A DNA stretch of 64,000 nt. It comes from Nyssa sinensis (Eukaryota > Streptophyta > Magnoliopsida > Cornales > Nyssaceae). The notes under the pieces were generated by a model. The model saw nothing but the letters and a program-made list of their open reading frames with translations. It was not told where the DNA came from and searched no databases. The stretch covers positions 13,649,450 to 13,713,449 of the forward strand of contig CM018052.1 in assembly GCA_008638375.1 (NCBI GenBank). Reading direction: 5' to 3'. Made by a program: the position numbers and the translations under genes. Positions 61,601-64,000 of this stretch are shown piece after piece (position 1 is the stretch's first letter; the number at the start of each line of letters is the position of its first letter).

Positions 61601-64000
61601 CCAATTCAAAAAGATAGAACCACGCATATTAAAGTGAACTGACATTTTATTAAAGAGAAGTGAGTTTTGGTCTCATTTGCACTCCTTTTGTAAAAACTAA
61701 AGAACAATTAGCTAATGTCTTGACCAAAGGAGTGTTGAGTAACATGTTACATACTATTTTAAGCAAGTTGGGCATGTGTAATATTTATGCACCAGCTTGA
61801 GGAGTGTTAGAATCTTTGAAATATTAAAATGATGGGCATTCTTGTAATTTACTACTATGTTTAATAAGATCATTATAGAAGGATGTAGGAATGAGGTTAA
61901 TTTTTCATTGCCCCCTATTCGAGGAATATCTCTCTTCTCTTTTATTCTTGCTTCATAATCTTCCAACTTTGATATAGAATCTTTCAGACATGTCATGGAG
62001 TTGCATGAGTTTCTGAAATCAATGTCGCTAAAATTTTGAATTTCTAAATTTCTCAAGGGAAAAGATAAATGTATAAAAATTCTTTATAATGCAAGCTGAT
62101 ATTTGAAATACAGAAAAACAGGGGTTGTTTTAGAAATAACAAGACTTGAAGGATTCTTCAAAAACAGAAAACTATACAAAAGGAGGCCAAGCTATTCCCC
62201 ATTTCACGAAGCTGCTGCTGCTTTTGTTTCTTGAAATTCAATTCTTCACCCTCAAGCAGAAAGAGGAATAGCTTATTCCTCATTCCAGCCGCTCTTCTCC
62301 TCTTTTTCTTTTTCTTACCAGAGGGGGGGTTAGATCCAACTTCAAATAAAGCAATGACTATTTTCTTTATTTTTATATGAAACATTGGCATAATTTTTTT
62401 GGTCTTAAGAGTGTTTTACAGGTTTTCCCTTTGAAGTATTCTGAGCCTTTCAAAGTAGGACGGCATTATTGTATCTTTGCCCTTTAAGAACTGAAATCCC
62501 ATACTTCATAAACTCATATAATTCCAATGAAGTGTGGTATTATATGTTGACACAGCCAGACATCTCCAAGTCCTTTTCAACAATTGTCAACTCCTATGGC
62601 TCTGGGTTGTCCCCCAAATCATAGGAGTCTATGCTGATATACCATCACAGTAACATGTAGAACCTATGCAGTGTACATACGACAAACGCAAACCAAAACT
62701 GTTTAGAGTAGATATGTGTCAATCATGGCCTGGACAGAAACATTGTTAAGTCAAATCTGCACGTGCATCAGTCCTTTCACAGCCACAGGCTTTTTCTTCC
62801 CTCTGAGTTACATTCAGAAGTTGAAAAGGATTGACACGTGTAGGCTCATCGGAACAGTCTGAATTTGAGTCCTCTATCACCAAAGCAGTTAGCTTCTCCT
62901 TGGGCAATTCACAGCACAGTGAGGACCATTACAAATAACACAACCCTTACCACCCTTGGACATGGAAGGTTTGTCCGTAGACATGTCTGTTGATGATGCT
63001 TCTTCTTTTTGCTGTTGGTCCTACCCTTCTGCTGCTCCTTTGACTTCCCTTTGCTATCCTTTTTCCAAACTGTTTGACTTAGTCTGGAAATCAACATGCT
63101 ATTCATGCCTTAACTAAAACTCACTTTCACAAAAATGTTTCGAGAATATTTGTTTGTCATGTCTTAGCTTTGGAAACAAGTTCAACAATAAACATGACTT
63201 TGCTATTTCAAAGGTGCGACTTATTATCCTGGTAACATAATAGCAAGGAGTGAACAGCTACCCAAATTCTCATTTACTTGCATATAAGAAGCATATATAC
63301 AACAAAGCACATTGCAGAACTTGTGCAAGAAAAACCAAATAAACATGTTGTTAGAGAATGTAATAATAAAGTTACACCCTCTCTAACAACTTAAGCTTTT
63401 AGATGAGTTGGTGGTTTATTGTGGTATCAGAGCAGGCAAAAGGTCATGGGTTCAAACCTCACCATCTCCTTGATAATATAAATTGATGCATGTGTAGCCT
63501 CAGACTAGCCACACATGAGGGGGCATGTTAGAAAATATAATAATAAAGTTACACTCTCTTTAACAGCTTGAGCTTTTAGATGAGTTGATGGTTTAACACG
63601 TTCGAAAGGTGTGACCCATTATTCTAGTAACATTACAGAAAGAAGTGAAAAGTTGCCCATAATGTTGTTTACTTGCATATAAGAATCATACTTACAACAA
63701 AGCACATTGGAATACTTGTACAAAGAAAAAACAAAACAAATTTTTCATCTCTGAAAAAGATCTCAACTGATCCAAAACACAACTGATAGTGCTGTAAAAA
63801 CTGGCCTTTTTTTGTTACTTCAATAATCGAATTATCACCATTTGTATTCATTATTTTGAGTTTTCTTTTATTTTTTATTTACTTTTTTTTGTTTGGGGCT
63901 TGGGGGCGCAGTAGAAAGAAACCAACATTTATGATACCTTCATTGCACCATTAGTTGCAATGGCACTCAATGATATTGCAGTCAAGAAAGTACACGAGCC
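28515..64000 (-). CDS. CCC1: Cation-chloride cotransporter CCC1 (gene span; 9 exons, 5' end outside window)
   Basis: Joined coding parts, minus strand: 64000-63938, 55296-55196, 55022-54961, 54451-54224, 50759-50645, 36572-36378, 32870-32470, 31216-31055, 29611-28515. Together they are 2,424 bp, 807 codons plus stop, with consistent phase and GT-AG borders. The product is an SLC12-family symporter moving K+, Na+ and Cl- together; plant CCC1 is placed in Golgi/trans-Golgi membranes. Visible marks are [28 protein letters not shown], the [20 protein letters not shown] signature, [20 protein letters not shown], and the soluble C-terminal domain ending [10 protein letters not shown]. From memory Arabidopsis CCC1 is about 975 residues, so roughly 165 N-terminal residues are missing to the right. 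Two introns exceed 8 kb because of mobile DNA. No frame damage was seen, so the gene looks functional. Confidence 0.95.
29795..29890 (+). mobile_element. Truncated SINE, same family as 48728-48958
   Basis: Plus-strand copy of the 3' half of the SINE family: ctttaatcaggcccccc, ctagtggacggtgagattgg, tagtcggcccaaagggtcgg, gagtt, then an A-run. It matches the reverse complement of 48728-48840. The 5' half with the Pol III boxes is missing. It sits in the last CCC1 intron. Confidence 0.7.
30838..30873. repeat. C24 homopolymer run with GC-rich tail
   Basis: 24 C's followed by ggggcgcgcgcg within a CCC1 intron. The pre-mRNA would carry a G24 run. Length may be affected by sequencing. Confidence 0.85.
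31055..31216 (-). CDS. CCC1: CCC1 exon
   Basis: Acceptor [26 protein letters not shown] is the last membrane helix, then [20 protein letters not shown]. The donor is GTGGGT after GGA G. This choice keeps phase with the last exon. Confidence 0.94.
31697..31718. repeat. G22 homopolymer run
   Basis: 22 G's in the intron between CCC1 exons 31055-31216 and 32470-32870. Confidence 0.85.
31918..32305. mobile_element. hAT-like MITE
   Basis: Ends are imperfect inverted repeats: cgctgtcaatggatcgg at the left, and reading back GGGCTGTAAACGAATTGG at the right. Subterminal gatccga/tcggat motifs repeat on both sides of an AT-rich core. There is no coding sequence. The target duplication is not clear, so boundaries are approximate. 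Confidence 0.5.
32470..32870 (-). CDS. CCC1: CCC1 exon (401 bp)
   Basis: Acceptor TTATGCAG. The carried AG plus G gives R, then [57 protein letters not shown] and [20 protein letters not shown]. Several membrane helices. Donor GTATGC. Its acceptor region is duplicated at 33112-33364. Confidence 0.96.
32812..33064. repeat. Exon-intron border duplication, copy 1 (functional border)
   Basis: Contains the first about 55 coding bases of the 401-bp CCC1 exon, its acceptor and about 190 bp of upstream intron. A second copy lies about 300 bp away at 33112-33364, roughly 93 % alike by eye. Confidence 0.85.
33112..33364. repeat. Exon-intron border duplication, copy 2 (decoy acceptor)
   Basis: On the minus strand it carries TTATGCAG, then the codons for [10 protein letters not shown] as in the true exon. 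It then diverges (LEII in place of PAIV) and ends without the rest of the exon and without an obvious donor. It lies upstream of the true exon in transcription order, so the spliceosome meets this acceptor first. Confidence 0.85.
34640..35410. mobile_element. AT-rich dispersed repeat, probably a non-autonomous DNA element
   Basis: The two ends share inverted motifs (tatcgggtcatccgtaac near 34674; reading back, TATCGGTCATTACGTAA near 35360). The right end is dense in cggccgta and gtaacg words. The core is AT-rich with no coding potential. Superfamily and exact ends cannot be decided. Confidence 0.35.
35646..36318. mobile_element. hAT-type MITE, CTAAGAAGCAC family, copy C (old)
   Basis: The right end reads gtgcttcttag, the exact inverse of CTAAGAAGCAC. 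The left end ataagtagcac is a degraded form. Internal gacacgg/gtgtcc words match the copies at 37009 and 59818. Possible imperfect 8-bp duplication taactagc/aaacaagc. Confidence 0.55.
36378..36572 (-). CDS. CCC1: CCC1 exon with the [10 protein letters not shown] signature
   Basis: Acceptor TTGTCAG. The first T completes AAT (N), then [39 protein letters not shown] and [14 protein letters not shown]. Donor GTATTA, AG carried. The [10 protein letters not shown] block is a family hallmark. Confidence 0.96.
37009..37496. mobile_element. hAT-type MITE, CTAAGAAGCAC family, copy A
   Basis: Begins ctaagaagcac and ends gtactttatag. It is flanked by a perfect 8-bp duplication ATTATATA (37001-37008, 37497-37504), the size made by hAT transposases. 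There is no transposase, so it is non-autonomous. It lies in the 14-kb CCC1 intron. Confidence 0.8.
38024..38150. repeat. (TA)n / (GA)n microsatellites
   Basis: Long TA runs with a short GA run in between. The ORFs crossing this stretch are repeat artefacts. Confidence 0.9.
38420..38434. repeat. C15 homopolymer run
   Basis: 15 C's followed by accaaaaaaaaa in the 14-kb CCC1 intron. Confidence 0.8.
38921..39136 (+). repeat. 5' LTR of the decayed gypsy element, left piece
   Basis: Matches 50025-50230 in the same orientation. Interrupted at 39137. The remaining 80 bp (atattatctaaatttccc) resume at about 45313. Confidence 0.7.
39137..41645 (+). mobile_element. Solo LTR 1 (Tekay-like)
   Basis: A 2,509-bp block starting TGTAAAGACCC and ending GGGACGTGACA, an LTR form common among Tekay elements. 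No internal region or second LTR is present. Flanks gatat/tatat match at 4 of 5 positions. It also holds a (TA)n run near 40650. Confidence 0.65.
42299..42958. mobile_element. hAT-type MITE with perfect ends
   Basis: 13-bp perfect terminal inverted repeats (caaggatcaaaat / attttgatccttg) and a perfect 8-bp duplication TTTAAAAC (42291-42298, 42959-42966). gaaacgtttccg words recur near both ends. 660 bp, no transposase. Confidence 0.85.
43301..44989 (+). mobile_element. Solo LTR 2 with exact target duplication
   Basis: 1,689 bp, TGTAATATGC...GTCGTGACA, flanked by a perfect 5-bp duplication ACTTG (43296-43300, 44990-44994). No internal region. It arose by recombination between two LTRs. Confidence 0.8.
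44007..44096. repeat. 46-bp tandem duplication inside solo LTR 2
   Basis: Two near-identical copies of cacttcaaatatgtgggaat plus tcacaaggtgacacctagcc, side by side. Confidence 0.85.
45396..45407 (+). other. Primer-binding site of the decayed gypsy element
   Basis: tggtatcatagt, a one-mismatch form of the tRNA-iMet site TGGTATCAGAGC, 2 bp after the 5' LTR. Confidence 0.65.
47048..48392. mobile_element. hAT-like non-autonomous element in the gypsy integrase
   Basis: It splits the integrase codons exactly between DSILVV and NRFSKMAH. The ends are imperfect inverted repeats (aaggtgcaactcgagc; reading back, TGGGCTGCAACTCGGG). The subterminal parts are rich in gcccg/cgggc words, usual in hAT elements. 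No transposase is seen. Overlapping ORFs on both strands at 47810-48167 are unrecognised. The flanking duplication is unclear. Confidence 0.5.
48728..48958 (-). mobile_element. tRNA-derived SINE, full length
   Basis: The minus strand has a Pol III A box TGGCCAAGTGGG (48936-48925), a B box GGTCGAAACTT (48882-48872), and a 3' A-tail (poly-T 48728-48740 on plus). The flanks gccaagttc (48719-48727) and gccaagtcc (48959-48967) are a 9-bp duplication with one mismatch, inside the gypsy integrase coding remnant. The same family is seen at 29795-29890. Confidence 0.8.
49532..49854 (-). mobile_element. TRIM element (323 bp)
   Basis: Two 74-bp terminal direct repeats (49532-49605 and 49781-49854) share ctctaaaa-cttaagctgtt and agagaatgggccaacaat. 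On the minus strand the primer site is TGGTATTAGAGC (49780-49769), and a purine tract is at 49606-49617. The flanks CTCTC/CTCTC match. No coding capacity: a terminal-repeat retrotransposon in miniature. Confidence 0.82.
50025..50266 (+). repeat. 3' LTR of the decayed gypsy element
   Basis: Starts TGATCAGG directly after the purine tract tggggagaaa and ends CTGCATCA. Pairs with 38921-39136 plus 45313-45393. Confidence 0.7.
50645..50759 (-). CDS. CCC1: CCC1 exon
   Basis: Acceptor ACACAG. The carried A plus CT gives T, then [19 protein letters not shown]...IYWNF, the hydrophilic luminal loop before the next helix. Donor GTAAGT with two bases carried into the exon 14 kb away. Confidence 0.93.
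51171..51566. mobile_element. hAT-type MITE, CTAAGAAGCAC family, copy D (old)
   Basis: The left end ctacaaagcacga resembles the family end. The right end read back is CTAGAAAGGAGCCG. Inner sequence follows copies A and B (atgcaagatacagatac, an AT-rich core, then aatccatgattt). No target duplication is recognisable. Confidence 0.45.
51945..52150. repeat. 85-bp tandem repeat (about 2.4 copies)
   Basis: The anchor tttgaatcaaaccac occurs at 51956, 52041 and 52126, with ccttctaccctcca and attaggaatacaaac between. It lies in a CCC1 intron. Confidence 0.9.
52343..52651 (+). mobile_element. TRIM element (about 309 bp)
   Basis: Direct terminal repeats (52343-52423 and about 52581-52651) share gttggcccatt, caacagcttaagcttttgg and gcaactagtta. 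The primer site is TGGTGCCAGAGC (52424-52435). It is the same family as 49532-49854, in opposite orientation. Confidence 0.75.
52652..54223. other. CCC1 intron remainder, nothing recognised
   Basis: AT-rich intron sequence with a (TC)n run near 53250-53268. The ORFs here show no family resemblance. Confidence 0.6.
54224..54451 (-). CDS. CCC1: CCC1 exon
   Basis: Acceptor ATGCAG. The carried G plus AG gives E, then [18 protein letters not shown] (with a possible N-glycosylation site NGT in the luminal loop) and two hydrophobic helices ([37 protein letters not shown]). Donor GTAAGT, one base carried. Confidence 0.95.
54961..55022 (-). CDS. CCC1: CCC1 exon (62 bp)
   Basis: Acceptor TTTTAG. The first T completes CTT (L), then [20 protein letters not shown] and one base G before donor GTAATG. 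A small exon found from frame and family order. Confidence 0.93.
55196..55296 (-). CDS. CCC1: CCC1 exon
   Basis: Acceptor TTCAAG, then GGC GGG GGA ([19 protein letters not shown]...[10 protein letters not shown]). It ends CT before donor GTGAGT, leaving two bases. This is a conserved transport-core loop and helix. Confidence 0.95.
55995..56115 (+). repeat. Dispersed plant repeat with GGGGTCGGCTACATGAATCC
   Basis: The stretch caacaaagccttatcccaat...ggggtcggctacatgaatcc is a wording I know from dispersed repeats in many dicots, possibly the tail of a non-LTR or SINE element. It lies just left of the copia element. Ends are not defined. Confidence 0.45.
56172..56362 (+). repeat. 5' LTR of the copia element
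   Basis: 191 bp. It shares gaatgaggttaatttttcat and tattcttgcttcata with the 3' LTR but is clearly diverged, so the insertion is old. Confidence 0.85.
57050..57299 (-). mobile_element. TRIM element (250 bp) in the copia leader
   Basis: Two 73-bp terminal repeats (57050-57122, 57227-57299) on the minus strand. The primer site is TGGTGTCAGAGC (57226-57215), a GAGGGGGCT purine tract is at the other end, and there is a perfect 5-bp duplication GCAAC (57045-57049, 57300-57304). The insertion lies 8 bp before the copia gag ATG. Confidence 0.92.
57308..61730 (+). pseudogene. copia gag-pol, broken
   Basis: The gag starts [14 protein letters not shown] at 57308 and includes [20 protein letters not shown]; an in-frame stop follows TNYLV. 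Protease has [10 protein letters not shown] (58203-58230). The pre-integrase part has HQHLSHPSF (after 58619), and the integrase has [10 protein letters not shown] has [20 protein letters not shown] (60510 on) and [13 protein letters not shown]. The catalytic YVDD box reads YIDI (about 60868), losing an aspartate. RNase H has [13 protein letters not shown] (61336 on), and the region near 61700 shows the TKGV end. Many stops and frameshifts occur; it cannot be functional. Confidence 0.88.
59818..60188. mobile_element. hAT-type MITE, CTAAGAAGCAC family, copy B, in the copia element
   Basis: Ends are ctaagaagcacg and cgtgcttcatag (11 of 12 inverted matches). Flanks ggagttac/ggagttat form an 8-bp duplication with one mismatch. 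The AT-rich core matches copy A (37009-37496) closely. Confidence 0.8.
61805..61968 (+). repeat. 3' LTR of the copia element
   Basis: Begins TGTTAGAATCTTTGAAATAT and ends cttccaact, followed by TTGAT. Confidence 0.85.
61974..63206. other. CCC1 intron remainder, nothing recognised
   Basis: No gene or repeat family recognised. Minus-strand ORFs at 62158-62391 and 62909-63106 are Lys/Gln-rich low-complexity readings. Confidence 0.55.
63207..63345. repeat. Intron duplication, copy 1
   Basis: Matches 63601-63740 at a shift of 394 bp: ttcaaaggtg, tttacttgcatataagaa, acaacaaagcacattg. Similarity is roughly three quarters by eye. A TRIM lies between the copies. Confidence 0.8.
63349..63598 (+). mobile_element. 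TRIM element (250 bp) between intron duplicates
   Basis: 73-bp terminal repeats (63349-63421, 63526-63598), an exact tRNA-iMet primer site TGGTATCAGAGC (63422-63433) and a purine tract tgagggggca (63516-63525). Same family as 57050-57299, in opposite orientation. No clear target duplication. Confidence 0.88.
63601..63740. repeat. Intron duplication, copy 2
   Basis: Partner of 63207-63345, directly after the TRIM and about 200 bp from the CCC1 exon at 63938. Confidence 0.8.
63938..64000 (-). CDS. CCC1: CCC1 exon (partial at window edge)
   Basis: Encodes [20 protein letters not shown] plus K, an early transmembrane segment of the transporter core. It ends ATGAAG, then donor GTATCA, at phase 0. 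It continues beyond the right edge. Confidence 0.92.

Larger units (their letters stand above)
56172..61968 (+). mobile_element. Decayed Ty1/copia element in the 8.6-kb CCC1 intron
   Basis: The LTRs are 56172-56362 and 61805-61968 (TGTTAGAATCTTTGA...cttccaact), with a perfect duplication TTGAT (56167-56171, 61969-61973). A tRNA-Met-like primer site (gggtatcaaagc) follows the 5' LTR, and a purine tract ttgaggag precedes the 3' LTR. Coding order is gag, protease, integrase, RT, RNase H, as in copia. It has taken up a TRIM (57050-57299) and a MITE (59818-60188). It is antisense to CCC1. Confidence 0.88.

Overview
The window is nuclear DNA of a flowering plant, probably a dicot with a repeat-rich genome; the species cannot be told from the sequence. 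It is AT-rich, has GT-AG introns, and carries plant-specific Ty3/gypsy (Tekay, Tat, Athila-like), Ty1/copia, TRIM, SINE and hAT-type elements. I see one host protein gene. Nearly everything else is mobile DNA in several nested layers.

Positions 1-27170 are one nest of LTR retrotransposons. The outer layer is a plus-strand Tat-lineage gypsy element, of which only the 3' part is visible: an antisense extra ORF (24194-26189) and a 3' LTR (about 26707-27170). A minus-strand Tat element (LTR 23395-23893, gag 21480-23311, protease/RT 2038-3005) abuts it. That element is split by an old Tekay-like deletion derivative (3031-21475). The old derivative was itself split, inside a 66-bp tandem array, by a young full-length Tekay element (3941-16290). 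The young element has 3.8-kb LTRs that look identical except at one short spot, an open 1,518-codon polyprotein and a perfect 5-bp target duplication. At the left edge, an Athila-like LTR (592-2037) with a tRNA-Asp primer site is followed by what looks like the last exon of a pyruvate kinase gene (363-493).

Positions 28515-64000 hold the minus-strand gene for the plant cation-chloride cotransporter CCC1. I could join nine exons, all with GT-AG boundaries and consistent phase, giving about 807 codons up to the stop. The N-terminal part lies beyond the right edge. The gene is stretched over more than 35 kb because three introns took up mobile DNA. The 14.1-kb intron holds a decayed gypsy element (38921-50266) that received three solo LTRs, a hAT MITE, a larger hAT-like element, a SINE and a TRIM. 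The 8.6-kb intron holds a decayed copia element (56172-61968) that received a TRIM and a MITE, and a second TRIM lies nearby. The 3.5-kb intron downstream of the fourth exon holds another TRIM and a MITE. A 250-bp tandem duplication copies the splice acceptor and first coding bases of one CCC1 exon.

Except for CCC1 and the young Tekay polyprotein, the coding stretches seen are fragments or contain stops. Short ORFs in LTRs, introns and microsatellites were not called as genes.
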